The position numbers and the translations under genes are program-made. Under the pieces are notes generated by a model that saw only the letters and a program-made list of their open reading frames with translations, was not told where the DNA came from and made no database searches. Positions 1 through 7,969 of a stretch of DNA of 34,715 bases are shown here, in pieces. Location of the stretch: positions 1 to 34,715 of the forward strand of contig JAGQWZ010000260.1 in the NCBI GenBank assembly GCA_020436835.1, read 5' to 3'. How positions within the stretch are numbered: position 1 is the first letter of the stretch; each line of letters opens with the position of its first letter. The stretch comes from Saprospiraceae bacterium (GTDB lineage: Bacteria > Bacteroidota > Bacteroidia > Chitinophagales > Saprospiraceae).

Positions 1-52
1 CTATTGAATACCAGGAAACCAAATTCCACCTGCACCATAGCCTGACTTTTCG

Positions 53-60
53 TACCTTTG
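53..60 (+). promoter_or_regulatory. -7 promoter box of ahcY
   Basis: TACCTTTG matches the Bacteroidota -7 consensus TAnnTTTG exactly. It lies 30 bases before the ATG at 91, which would give a leader of roughly 25 bases. No clear -33 TTG partner is visible in the few bases upstream. The box overlaps a possible TTG start at 58, which argues against that start. Confidence 0.55.
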
Positions 61-90
61 CCGACGCTAAATTTTAAACAACTCTTTACA

Positions 91-1398
91 ATGAATTCAA
101 CCACAGAAAAGTTAGCCTATAAAGTAAAAGACATTACTCTTGCCTCCTGGGGCCGGAAAGAGATCGAACTGGCCGAAGCCGAAATGCCCGGCTTAATGTC
201 CATCCGTGAGCAATACGGTAAAAGCAAACCTCTGGCCGGAGCCCGCATTGCCGGCTGTCTGCATATGACCATTCAAACGGCAGTACTAATTGAGACCCTG
301 ATCGAATTAGGCGCCGAGGTGAGTTGGTCTTCCTGCAATATATTTTCCACTCAGGACCACGCTGCTGCGGCTATCGCGGAAGCAGGAATTCCGGTTTTCG
401 CCTGGAAAGGTATGAATGAAGAGGAATTTGATTGGTGTATTGAACAGACCCTACATGCGTTCGAAGATGGTAAACCACTTAATATGATCCTGGATGACGG
501 AGGAGACCTGACCAATATGGTGTTGGACCGATTTCCCGAGTTGGTTCCTGCCATCAAAGGACTCAGTGAAGAAACCACGACGGGCGTACATCGCTTATAT
601 GACCGGGTAAAAAAAGGCACTCTGCCAATGCCTGCCATCAACGTCAATGACTCGGTAACCAAATCGAAATTTGACAATAAATATGGTTGTAAGGAATCTT
701 GCGTAGATGCGATCCGTCGGGCTACAGACATCATGATGGCCGGAAAAGTTGCGGTTGTGGCTGGCTATGGTGATGTTGGTAAAGGATCCGCTGCCTCGTT
801 GCGTGGAGCCGGCTGCCGGGTGATCGTGACGGAAATCGATCCGATTTGTGCTTTACAGGCAGCGATGGATGGATTTGAAGTGAAGAAAATGGTCGATGCG
901 GTGAAAGAGGCTAATATCATCGTTACGGCCACCGGAAATAAGGACGTGGTTAAATCAGAACACTTTAAAGAAATGAAGGATAAAACCATCGTTTGTAACA
1001 TTGGTCATTTCGATAACGAGATAGATGTAGCCTGGTTGAATAAGAACGCCACCAAATCAGAAATTAAACCGCAGGTTGATAAATACACCCTTAATGATAA
1101 GGATGTTATTCTGCTGGCCGAAGGTCGTCTGGTCAATCTGGGTTGTGCTACCGGCCATCCGTCGTTTGTGATGTCAAATTCCTTCACCAATCAGGTATTG
1201 GCGCAACTGGAATTATGGCAAAATTCCGATCAGTATGAAAACAAGGTTTATACCTTGCCAAAACATTTGGATGAGGAGGTGGCAAGACTACATCTGGCCA
1301 AGATCGGGGTGGAACTGGAAGAATTATCTGCGGAACAGGCAGAATATATTGGGGTAAATGCGGAAGGTCCATTTAAGCCCGATTATTACCGCTATTAG
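91..1398 (+). CDS. ahcY: Adenosylhomocysteinase (S-adenosylhomocysteine hydrolase)
   Basis: This cytoplasmic, NAD-dependent enzyme splits S-adenosylhomocysteine into adenosine and homocysteine, clearing the inhibitory product of methyltransferases and feeding the methionine cycle. The protein is 435 residues, normal for the compact form of the family. The NAD-binding loop [10 protein letters not shown] starts near residue 225. The motifs [15 protein letters not shown] and [11 protein letters not shown] are characteristic, and the C-terminus FKPDYYRY is the usual family ending with its conserved Lys and Tyr. A longer reading from TTG at 58 is possible, but it would start inside a -7 box, so I chose the ATG at 91. 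The gene is apparently monocistronic, because a perfect hairpin terminator follows 35 bases after the stop. Identification is near certain. Confidence 0.97.
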   Translation: MNSTTEKLAYKVKDITLASWGRKEIELAEAEMPGLMSIREQYGKSKPLAGARIAGCLHMTIQTAVLIETLIELGAEVSWSSCNIFSTQDHAAAAIAEAGIPVFAWKGMNEEEFDWCIEQTLHAFEDGKPLNMILDDGGDLTNMVLDRFPELVPAIKGLSEETTTGVHRLYDRVKKGTLPMPAINVNDSVTKSKFDNKYGCKESCVDAIRRATDIMMAGKVAVVAGYGDVGKGSAASLRGAGCRVIVTEIDPICALQAAMDGFEVKKMVDAVKEANIIVTATGNKDVVKSEHFKEMKDKTIVCNIGHFDNEIDVAWLNKNATKSEIKPQVDKYTLNDKDVILLAEGRLVNLGCATGHPSFVMSNSFTNQVLAQLELWQNSDQYENKVYTLPKHLDEEVARLHLAKIGVELEELSAEQAEYIGVNAEGPFKPDYYRY

Positions 1399-1432
1399 AA
1401 TATCTGCTTCATCTAATTGAAAAAAAGTAAAG

Positions 1433-1470
1433 TGCCACAAAACAGTTGAATTTTGTGGCATTTTTATTTT
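1433..1470 (+). terminator. Rho-independent terminator of ahcY
   Basis: A perfect 10-bp stem (TGCCACAAAA at 1433-1442 with TTTTGTGGCA at 1451-1460) encloses an 8-base loop and is followed by TTTTTATTTT. An A-rich stretch before the stem would let it also work weakly on the other strand, although no opposing gene ends here. Confidence 0.9.
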
Positions 1471-1539
1471 AAGATCAGATTGAGATTGCCCCAGGAATTC
1501 TTTTCAGTCCTGAGTAGTTTTAAATCTAAAAGGATTCAA

Positions 1540-2052
1540 ATGATGATCCTACTCTTTTGTACTATTCTTTTCAAATCACTTGTACCGATCAGTGCCGATG
1601 CGGTGAAACACGATTTTCATCTCAGCAAATCGGAAATATTTTATAACCGGTCCAACCAAAGCCTGGAAGTCAGTCTGCATTTATTCATCGACGACCTGGA
1701 AGTCGCAATGCAAAATGCCGGAATGAACAACCCCTATATTTCGACGGCCAAAGAACTGGACACTGCAGATAGCCTGATCAGTGTATACCTGGATCAACAT
1801 TTTTCCATTTTGGTCGACGGACAACGGGTGGAATTCAATTTCCTGGGTAAAGAAGATAGTAACGATTTGATCGCAATCTGGTGTTATTTGGAAGGGGAAA
1901 ATGTGATCAATCCAAAAAGGGTTACTTTACAGAATAACCTTTTAACAGAAATCTTTGCTGATCAAAAAAATATTGTGGCTTTTAAATCCGATACTAAACA
2001 AGAATTCTTGCTTTTCGACTTGAAAAAACAAGAAGCAACTATTGATCTGTAA
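1540..2052 (+). CDS. DUF6702 family secreted protein
   Basis: This 170-residue exported protein has the DUF6702 pattern. After a signal peptide (hydrophobic [19 protein letters not shown]) comes [13 protein letters not shown], then [18 protein letters not shown], and later a predicted all-beta region. The family is widespread in Bacteroidota and has no established biochemical role; the protein probably sits in the periplasm. The reading frame extends upstream to a TTG at 1453, but that start lies inside the ahcY terminator. The ATG at 1540 is preceded by AAAAGG and directly begins the signal peptide, so it is preferred; a second ATG follows immediately. The yidD start lies only 16 bases downstream, so the two are probably one transcription unit. 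Confidence 0.82.
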   Translation: MMILLFCTILFKSLVPISADAVKHDFHLSKSEIFYNRSNQSLEVSLHLFIDDLEVAMQNAGMNNPYISTAKELDTADSLISVYLDQHFSILVDGQRVEFNFLGKEDSNDLIAIWCYLEGENVINPKRVTLQNNLLTEIFADQKNIVAFKSDTKQEFLLFDLKKQEATIDL

Positions 2053-2068
2053 CTTTTGTTTACATGGT

Positions 2069-2314
2069 ATGAACTGGCTGCGAAAAATCTATATTTTGCC
2101 CATTAAATTTTATCAATGGGCTATTTCTCCATTGTTGCCTTCAGCCTGCAGATTTACACCCACCTGTTCGCATTATACGGTGGAAGCCATTGAAGAGTGG
2201 GGAATCTTCAAGGGTACCTGGCTTGGACTTAAACGGATTTTCCGCTGCCATCCCTGGGGTGGACATGGCTATGATCCAGTGCCTAAAAATCCGAAGCATA
2301 TAAAGAGTCCGTGA
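2069..2314 (+). CDS. yidD: Membrane protein insertion efficiency factor YidD
   Basis: This is a small (81-residue) membrane-associated protein of the YidD/DUF37 family, which assists YidC-dependent insertion of inner-membrane proteins. The sequence shows the full family pattern: an amphipathic N-terminus, [18 protein letters not shown], the cysteine-containing [16 protein letters not shown], and [14 protein letters not shown] near the end. Length is typical. I use the ATG at 2069; the frame is open to a TTG at 2042, but that overlaps the upstream gene. In many bacteria yidD sits with rnpA, rpmH and yidC; here it is instead linked to a DUF6702 gene, as can happen in Bacteroidota. Confidence 0.95.
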   Translation: MNWLRKIYILPIKFYQWAISPLLPSACRFTPTCSHYTVEAIEEWGIFKGTWLGLKRIFRCHPWGGHGYDPVPKNPKHIKSP

Positions 2315-2412
2315 CCGCATTACTGGTTGTTTTCTCTACCGCTATGAACACTGCATCGGCAAAGAGCGAACTGTTCTAAAGATTAGATAGTCCTACTTAA
2401 GATCATTACTTT

Positions 2413-2455
2413 TTGTTGAGCTGGTGACACCGGTTTCAACAACGAATTCTTTTTA
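2413..2455 (+). terminator. Hairpin followed by short T-run, possible terminator of DUF6702-yidD
   Basis: TTGTTGA at 2413-2419 pairs with TCAACAA at 2436-2442, and the inner bases GCTGGT/ACCGGT extend the stem to 13 pairs with one bulge, two G-T pairs and a GAC loop. CGAATTCTTTTT follows. The short T-run is offset from the stem by a few bases. The hairpin could therefore be a terminator for yidD or a structured leader of the GH3 gene starting at 2485, in front of which a near-match -7 box (TACTTTTT) sits at 2407. Confidence 0.5.
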
Positions 2456-2484
2456 ATTACCACGTACTACATTAACTACATTGA

Positions 2485-4020
2485 ATGGCACTTCTCGGAA
2501 GCATCATCAAGGGCATTATTACGGTGGCAGATTCCTTTACTACCAACCAGGCACATGCAGAAGCGCAGAGGGAGGTATTGAGAGACCTCCTGCAAAGGGC
2601 AGTGGGTACCCATTTTGGCCAGCACTATCAGTTCGCCAAAATCCTGCGATCAGAACAGCCTGAGCGGGCATTCTCGCGCCATGTCCCTTATTTTGATTAT
2701 GAAAAAATACACACTGAATGGTGGAGGAAAATTCATGAGGGGGAGCAAGGGGTTACCTGGCCTGGTTCCCCTTCCTATTTTGCGCTTAGTTCAGGTACTA
2801 CCGGACAAGAAAGCAAACGAATACCCATTACGGATGATATGATCGCATCGATCAGGAATGCTGGTATCCGTCAGGTGTTAGCCCTGAAGAACTTCGACTT
2901 ACCAGCTGATTTCTTTGAAAAAGAGATCCTAATGCTGGGAAGCTCGACCGATCTGGACCGGAGGGAGGATGAAAAGCTGGAAGGTGAAATCAGTGGTATC
3001 AGTGCCGGAAATATTCCTTTCTGGTTTAGGAGTTATTATAAACCGGGAGAGGAAATTGCCAGGATAGACAGCTGGGATCAACGGGTAAACCGAATAGCCA
3101 GAGAGGCGAAAAATTGGGATATCGGGGCCATTAGTGGCATTCCTTCCTGGGTCGAGCTGATGCTACAGAAAGTGATTCGTCACCATAACCTAAATCATAT
3201 CCATGAAATCTGGCCTAATCTTCAGGTATTCACCTCAGGCGGCATCGCTTTCGGACCCTATCAAAAAAGTTTCCTGGGCCTGATGGGAAAACCCATTACA
3301 GTAATTGACACCTATCTTGCTTCGGAAGGATATCTTGCCACCCAGGTACGTCCGGAGACTGATGCCATGCAATTAATCACTGACAATGGCATCTACTTTG
3401 AATTCGTGCCCTTCAATCCAGAATATATCAGATCAGACGGTTCTCTGAAATCTGAATCACCTTCCCTTACCATCACTGAGGTCGAAGAGGACAAAGAATA
3501 TATACTGATAATCAGTACGGTCACCGGGGCATGGCGGTATTTGATCGGAGATACCGTAAAATTCACTGATGTGGATCGGGCTGAAATTAAAATAACCGGC
3601 CGTACGAAGTTTTTTCTGAATACCGTTGGTTCTCAATTATCCGTAAATAAATTGGATGATGCCGTCCAACATCTTTCTACCGTGTATCAAACCGAAATGA
3701 ATGAATATACAATCTGTGCCAAACGCTATGAAGACGGTGAATTCTATCATTTCTGGTATATAGGAACTGACATAGCAGAAAGAGAAGAAGATCTGGCTGA
3801 TACCCTCGACCAATTTCTGAAGAAGGCTAATAAAAACTATGCGGTTGCCAGGAGCAAAGCACTGAAAGGAATTAAGCTTAATTTAATTGATCCTTCCATA
3901 TTCCAGGCCTGGAATGAATTCAACAAGAAAAAAGGAGGTCAGGTCAAAATGGAAAAGGTGATGCCTCCAGAACATTTTAAGCGGTGGGAAGATTTTGTCA
4001 GGAACTATGTAACTAATTAA
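2485..4020 (+). CDS. GH3-family acyl-acid amido synthetase homologue
   Basis: This 511-residue protein belongs to the GH3 family of the ANL adenylating superfamily. The ATP-binding loop ALSSGTTGQESKRIPI lies around residues 100-116, and a later block TVTGAWRYLIGDTVKFT resembles the adenylate-binding region (plant enzymes have RYxxGDxV). The C-terminal swing-domain part contains ITGRTKFFLNTVGSQLS. Plant GH3 enzymes conjugate jasmonate, auxin or benzoates to amino acids; the bacterial homologues are mostly uncharacterised, so the acyl acid and amine used here are unknown. There is no signal peptide, so it should be cytoplasmic. The start is an ATG after an AT-rich spacer. It stands alone, convergent with the next gene, so context gives no hint about substrate. 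Confidence 0.9.
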   Translation: MALLGSIIKGIITVADSFTTNQAHAEAQREVLRDLLQRAVGTHFGQHYQFAKILRSEQPERAFSRHVPYFDYEKIHTEWWRKIHEGEQGVTWPGSPSYFALSSGTTGQESKRIPITDDMIASIRNAGIRQVLALKNFDLPADFFEKEILMLGSSTDLDRREDEKLEGEISGISAGNIPFWFRSYYKPGEEIARIDSWDQRVNRIAREAKNWDIGAISGIPSWVELMLQKVIRHHNLNHIHEIWPNLQVFTSGGIAFGPYQKSFLGLMGKPITVIDTYLASEGYLATQVRPETDAMQLITDNGIYFEFVPFNPEYIRSDGSLKSESPSLTITEVEEDKEYILIISTVTGAWRYLIGDTVKFTDVDRAEIKITGRTKFFLNTVGSQLSVNKLDDAVQHLSTVYQTEMNEYTICAKRYEDGEFYHFWYIGTDIAEREEDLADTLDQFLKKANKNYAVARSKALKGIKLNLIDPSIFQAWNEFNKKKGGQVKMEKVMPPEHFKRWEDFVRNYVTN

Positions 4021-4058
4021 CTACTACATTCAAATCGAGCGTGTTAATTTTCAGTCCA

Positions 4059-4676
4059 CTAGCTCAGGTCCTGATCTTCCATCACCAGTTGTTCGATTTC
4101 ATTAGGAGAAAGATAAAATCTCTGGATATGATTTTTATATCGCTCCGAAATATCGGCATGATTCAAAATGAAATTCTTCGTCGTCAAGATGTACTCTACC
4201 ATGCCATGCTTTATCGCAAAGTGATCAGCCCGTTGCTCCGCTGCCTTTACGTACCCTTCGGATAGTAAATATTTAATACCAAACAATATTAATTTCCAAT
4301 TACTCAATGTTTCATAATCCATGATATGTCCAAGCTCATGTCCAAACCATCCGATTAAGACATCTGGCGGCAAGTCTTTTGTGGAAAACGCTTCCTTTGA
4401 AATTTTAGATTTTTCACTAATCCAGATGATATATTTTCTTTGCGACTTTCTTTTGAAAAAACTTGACCACCCGGGTTGGGCCAGCATTGTCGATTTCCTG
4501 ATGTTTTTTCGGAACTTAAATTCTATCGGAACATTTTCCAACTCCGGATAAAAAGCAAGAGCCGTCCTGACTTCCCTGGCAACTGACTTGGGGATTTGAA
4601 TATCCATTAAAGAAAAGTAATTATTCTTTACATTTAACCAATGGAAGACAATAGCGATCGCTAGGGCCATCTCCAT
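4059..4676 (-). CDS. Putative HExxH zinc metallopeptidase-like protein
   Basis: This protein of up to 205 residues carries a classical zinc motif, HELGH, within GWFGHELGHIMDYE in its middle, and a downstream AAEQRADHFAIKHG whose Glu and Asp are placed like the third zinc ligand of gluzincin peptidases. A conserved-looking stretch KSTMLAQPGW precedes it. I do not know a named family for it; it could be a protease or a degenerate relative with a structural role. The start is uncertain. From the first ATG the protein begins with a hydrophobic stretch MALAIAIVFHWL that could be a signal or anchor, while the ATG at 4607 would give a soluble 182-residue protein starting MDIQIPKSVA. It is convergent with the GH3 gene and has no operon partner. 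Confidence 0.7.
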   Translation of the reverse strand: MEMALAIAIVFHWLNVKNNYFSLMDIQIPKSVAREVRTALAFYPELENVPIEFKFRKNIRKSTMLAQPGWSSFFKRKSQRKYIIWISEKSKISKEAFSTKDLPPDVLIGWFGHELGHIMDYETLSNWKLILFGIKYLLSEGYVKAAEQRADHFAIKHGMVEYILTTKNFILNHADISERYKNHIQRFYLSPNEIEQLVMEDQDLS

Positions 4677-4816
4677 CAGCCGGTATGAAATGCACTGCGT
4701 GCATGTAAGCTATCTATTCCTTATTTAATAGGGTAACCGATACCTGGAATGCTTTGTTCGATTGAAATATCGACATACTATTTTGCCAGAACCCGCAATT
4801 CAAAAAAATGGTGGCG

Positions 4817-5611
4817 TCACACCTGATTTAATTGACCATCGCCGAAAGCTATAAAATCGGGATTGAGCAGAGACTCTTTATTGTATTTCAACGGTTTGCC
4901 AGATGCAAATTCTATAATCTCACCACCAGCTTCGTTCAACAAGATGTGCGCTGCGGCTGTATCCCATTCCATGGTTGGACCAATTCGCGGATAGATATCG
5001 CCTTCCCCCTCTGCCATTACCGTGAATTTCAGGGCAGATCCTTGCGGGACCAACACTGCCGCATCCAGCTGATCTACGTAATCTTGCGTGGCCTCACTTA
5101 GGTGAGAACGCGAACAAAGCACGCGAAGTCCGGCTTGATTTATATCGAATGATGCACATTTTAGACGTAATTCAGGATCGACATCCAATCGCCAGGCACC
5201 CTCACCGAGGGCGGCAAAATAACAGGCACCCGATACCGGTACATAGATAAGCCCCACCACCGGTTGTCCAGACTTAACCAATGCAATGTTGACTGTAAAT
5301 TCATCATTGCGCTTAATGAATTCCTTTGTACCATCCAGGGGATCGACCAGCCAACAATATTCGAATTGTTTTCGGATTTCGTAATCTTGCTTCTTGCTTT
5401 CTTCAGAGATAATAGGATATTTTTCCGGAAGTGCCTTGAGCCCATCAATTATGATGTCGTTTGCAGCCTTATCTGCCGCAGTCAACGGTGACTTGTCAGA
5501 TTTATAGTCCACGTTAAACAGGGAGGGATCCTCATAAATTTTCAATATGGCTACTCCGGCAAGGCGGGCAATTTTGTACAGTGGGTCTTTAAAGCGACTA
5601 AGTCTTGTCAT
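4817..5611 (-). CDS. cysQ: 3'(2'),5'-bisphosphate nucleotidase CysQ
   Basis: A magnesium-dependent phosphatase of the inositol monophosphatase superfamily; CysQ members hydrolyse 3'-phosphoadenosine 5'-phosphate, the by-product of sulfate assimilation and phosphopantetheinyl transfer. The metal-binding signature WLVDPLDGTKEF is intact, preceded by ISEES, and the second signature MEWDTAAAHILLNEAGGEI is present near the C-terminus. The DGTKEFI variant fits CysQ better than a plain inositol monophosphatase. The frame stays open to a TTG at 5635, but that lies about 8 bases after the predicted transcription start, so the ATG at 5611 (264 residues) is preferred. The gene is divergent from galE, with their -7 boxes touching. 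Confidence 0.92.
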   Translation of the reverse strand: MTRLSRFKDPLYKIARLAGVAILKIYEDPSLFNVDYKSDKSPLTAADKAANDIIIDGLKALPEKYPIISEESKKQDYEIRKQFEYCWLVDPLDGTKEFIKRNDEFTVNIALVKSGQPVVGLIYVPVSGACYFAALGEGAWRLDVDPELRLKCASFDINQAGLRVLCSRSHLSEATQDYVDQLDAAVLVPQGSALKFTVMAEGEGDIYPRIGPTMEWDTAAAHILLNEAGGEIIEFASGKPLKYNKESLLNPDFIAFGDGQLNQV

Positions 5612-5641
5612 CAATATGAGTTCACGGTTATTCAAATCTTA

Positions 5642-5649
5642 TAACTTTG
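5642..5649 (+). promoter_or_regulatory. -7 promoter box of galE
   Basis: TAACTTTG matches TAnnTTTG exactly and lies 22 bases before the galE ATG. It directly abuts the opposite-strand box of cysQ. No clear -33 TTG at the usual distance is visible. Confidence 0.6.
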
Positions 5650-5657
5650 CAAAAGTA
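5650..5657 (-). promoter_or_regulatory. -7 promoter box of cysQ
   Basis: Read on the minus strand this is TACTTTTG, an exact TAnnTTTG match, about 38 bases before the cysQ ATG. It touches the galE box with no gap, so polymerase could probably not occupy both at once. Confidence 0.55.
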
Positions 5658-5671
5658 GACAAAACAAACAG

Positions 5672-6688
5672 ATGACAAAGATTTTAGTGACCGGAGGAGC
5701 TGGCTATATTGGCAGTCACACGATCATAGATCTGATCGATGTTGGATATGAAGTGGTAAGTGTAGACAATTTTATCAATAGCAATGCGCAGACCTATGAA
5801 CGAATTCATCAGGTATCCAATAGTGAATTCCAGACGTACGACATCGATCTTTGTGTCCATGAAGATTTAGAAAGGGCTTTTGCAGAAAATGATTTTGCTG
5901 CAGTCATTCATTTTGCTGCACTTAAAAGTGTCGGCGACTCTGTGAACGATCCCTTACAGTATTACCAGAATAATCTTGTGGGTCTGATTAATTTATTGCA
6001 ACTTCAAAAAAAATACAAGGTAAAGAATCTTATTTTTTCCAGCTCCTGTTCTGTTTATGGAAATGCAGAAGAATTGCCGGTGACAGAGCATACCCCATTG
6101 AAAGAAGCAGAGTCTCCCTATGCCCGGACAAAGCAGATTTGTGAAGAGATTATATTCGATTTTTTAAAGACAGATCCTGACTTCCGGGCAATTGTGCTTC
6201 GTTATTTTAATCCTGCAGGTGCCCATAGCAGTAATCTCATAGGTGAATCCCCGCATAACATCGCCAACAATCTTGTACCTATAATTACGGAAACTGCCAT
6301 CGGCAAACGCAATAAGCTCGCTGTTTTTGGATCAGATTATCCTACCCGGGACGGGACCTGCATAAGAGACTTCATCCATATCATGGATCTAGCTGCCGCT
6401 CATACCAAATCAGTGGATTTCCTCCTAAAGGAAAAACCTTCAGATCAGGGTATCGTCATTAATCTGGGGTCAGGCACGGGTAGTACGGTCCTCGAAGTGA
6501 TTCACTCTTTTGAAAAGGTAAGCGGCCAAAAACTCAATTATGAAATGGCAGACCGTCGACCTGGCGATGTTATTGCTGTTTATGCCGATTATAGGAAAGC
6601 GAAAAAACTACTAGGTTGGACCCCTGCCAGAAATCTTGATGAAATAATGCATAGCGCCTGGCAATGGGAATTAAAAAGAAGCCATTAG
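5672..6688 (+). CDS. galE: UDP-glucose 4-epimerase
   Basis: GalE interconverts UDP-glucose and UDP-galactose with tightly bound NAD, supplying galactose for polysaccharides and serving the Leloir pathway. It is 338 residues, the usual length. The Rossmann loop GGAGYIGSH spans residues 8-16, the catalytic Ser region SSSCSVYG follows, and the active-site YxxxK is Tyr150/Lys154 in SPYARTK. NPAGAH and DGTCIRDFIH are further epimerase hallmarks, and the C-terminal RRPGDV and LGWTPAR motifs are intact. No other sugar nucleotide or Leloir genes are adjacent, so a housekeeping envelope role is as likely as galactose use. Confidence 0.96.
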   Translation: MTKILVTGGAGYIGSHTIIDLIDVGYEVVSVDNFINSNAQTYERIHQVSNSEFQTYDIDLCVHEDLERAFAENDFAAVIHFAALKSVGDSVNDPLQYYQNNLVGLINLLQLQKKYKVKNLIFSSSCSVYGNAEELPVTEHTPLKEAESPYARTKQICEEIIFDFLKTDPDFRAIVLRYFNPAGAHSSNLIGESPHNIANNLVPIITETAIGKRNKLAVFGSDYPTRDGTCIRDFIHIMDLAAAHTKSVDFLLKEKPSDQGIVINLGSGTGSTVLEVIHSFEKVSGQKLNYEMADRRPGDVIAVYADYRKAKKLLGWTPARNLDEIMHSAWQWELKRSH

Positions 6689-6707
6689 TAATTTACTTTA
6701 AATTACT
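6687..6707. terminator. AT-rich hairpin between convergent genes
   Basis: AGTAATTT (6687-6694) and AAATTACT (6700-6707) form a perfect 8-bp stem with a 5-base loop, overlapping the galE stop codon and lying next to the end of the convergent 107-aa gene. It is AT-rich without a long T-run, so it is at best a weak bidirectional terminator. Confidence 0.4.
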
Positions 6708-7031
6708 TTATTGGATCTTTTCAAGAATAAATTCAATAGATTTTGCGCTGTCACGCTGGTTACCAAATTGCAAAAAGACGCTGGCTCCACTCATCCATTC
6801 GACCTCCATCAAAACCGGTTCTATCAATTTATACACGTTCTCTGCATTATTTGCATAAATGAATAGTGATCCGTCCGAATCATCCATTGCAATTTCATGT
6901 CCATCATAAAACCCATCCCCCGATTGATCCAGGATATAGGAAAGGCGATCACCCAATTGATGTAGGGGATCAAGGGAATCGATGCCATAATTAAATGACA
7001 CAATAATGGTATGTGTGAAGTCTGTTCTCAT
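6708..7031 (-). CDS. Hypothetical small protein (107 aa), operon with panE-like gene
   Basis: A 107-residue, acidic, soluble protein that I cannot name. It has an N-terminal strand TIIVSFNYGID, then GDGFYDGHEIAMDDSDGSLFIYA, and a C-terminal part GASVFLQFG. Small proteins with an FDGHE-like turn and two beta-alpha-beta halves occur in many bacteria without a known role. Its ATG overlaps the stop of the PanE-like gene by 4 bases (ATGA type), which implies translational coupling. There is no signal peptide or membrane segment. The reading frame is credible because of the coupling and normal composition, but function is unknown. Confidence 0.75.
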   Translation of the reverse strand: MRTDFTHTIIVSFNYGIDSLDPLHQLGDRLSYILDQSGDGFYDGHEIAMDDSDGSLFIYANNAENVYKLIEPVLMEVEWMSGASVFLQFGNQRDSAKSIEFILEKIQ

Positions 7032-7957
7032 AGCGCAGTTTCCCGCTCATTCTCTAAACGTGACCGACTTAAAATTAACCTGCCCAACAATTCGGTTTTC
7101 ACTACGGATGTTCTTTTACCGGCTTTTTCGGCCAATCTCGCTATCTCCAAATTTAACGAATCAATTTCTGTCCGATTACCCTGATTGATATCTTGTAAGG
7201 TAGAAATCAACTGACCATCCGAAGCAGAACTAATATACAATAAACGCTCTTCTACCCGGGAAGACTCAAGATTAATGCCATATTCCCGGGCAATGCCCAC
7301 ACATTCTCCAATCACTTCTCTCGCTATGGCATAGGCTTCCTTATCCCGAATAAAAACTCCGTTATCCACATTTAACAAAGGGCAAATCGAATTAAAAACA
7401 CAATTGGTAATGGCCTTCTCCCAGACAATGGCCTCAAGATTATCGTGCATCTCAAAGGGAAAGTCCTCTGTATTGATCTCTTCAATGAGGTCAGATAAAG
7501 CAAATCTTTCTCCATTTACAATGCCTATTGGTGATGGTGCCACTGACCGGTAACTGATAGAACCATCGGAATCTACCTGGCTACTGGCGAATAAAACACA
7601 CCGGTATAGATCAGAGAAGCCGCGATTTAGGAAGGGATTTTCAATTCCAAGTCCATTTTGCAGCAATACGATCTTTCCCGAAATGGAGCGGTTCATCAGT
7701 CTATCTGCTATTCCTTGATTGGCATAAGCTTTTGTGGTCACTAGCAAAATGCCATTTTCACCAGCCAGATCTTCCAGATTACATGCCTCCAGGTCTTTGT
7801 CCAGCTCTTTGCCATTAATTCGTCCTTTTAAGGACACAGTCGATAGAGGTGAAGTGCAATAGCGTCCTTTCACCAGGACAACATCCTTACTATTAGCTGC
7901 CAATATCAGTGCAAGTGCCTGACCAATCGAACCACTACCAATAATATATATTTTCAC
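7028..7957 (-). CDS. Ketopantoate reductase (PanE/ApbA) family protein
   Basis: This 309-residue NADPH-dependent reductase family protein has the N-terminal dinucleotide loop GSGSIGQ (residues 7-13), the conserved catalytic-lysine region VTTKAYA, QNGLG, and the helix VWEKAITNCVFNSICPLLN that carries the second conserved Lys and Asn. In the classical family the reaction is ketopantoate to pantoate for coenzyme A biosynthesis. Bacteria often carry paralogues acting on other 2-oxo acids, and no other pantothenate gene is here, so I do not assign panE firmly. The start is a GTG 12 bases after the DUF1304 gene, and the 107-aa gene overlaps its end, so the three form one operon. Confidence 0.87.
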   Translation of the reverse strand: MKIYIIGSGSIGQALALILAANSKDVVLVKGRYCTSPLSTVSLKGRINGKELDKDLEACNLEDLAGENGILLVTTKAYANQGIADRLMNRSISGKIVLLQNGLGIENPFLNRGFSDLYRCVLFASSQVDSDGSISYRSVAPSPIGIVNGERFALSDLIEEINTEDFPFEMHDNLEAIVWEKAITNCVFNSICPLLNVDNGVFIRDKEAYAIAREVIGECVGIAREYGINLESSRVEERLLYISSASDGQLISTLQDINQGNRTEIDSLNLEIARLAEKAGKRTSVVKTELLGRLILSRSRLENERETAL

Positions 7958-7969
7958 CTCATTAACAAC

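Noticed and set aside
58..90. Upstream TTG start extending AhcY by 11 residues
   Set aside because: It lies within a TAnnTTTG promoter box, the extra residues are unlike the family, and an ATG at 91 gives the usual length.
351..734. 127-codon minus-strand frame inside ahcY
   Set aside because: A shadow of a highly conserved gene on the other strand; no independent start signal or family resemblance.
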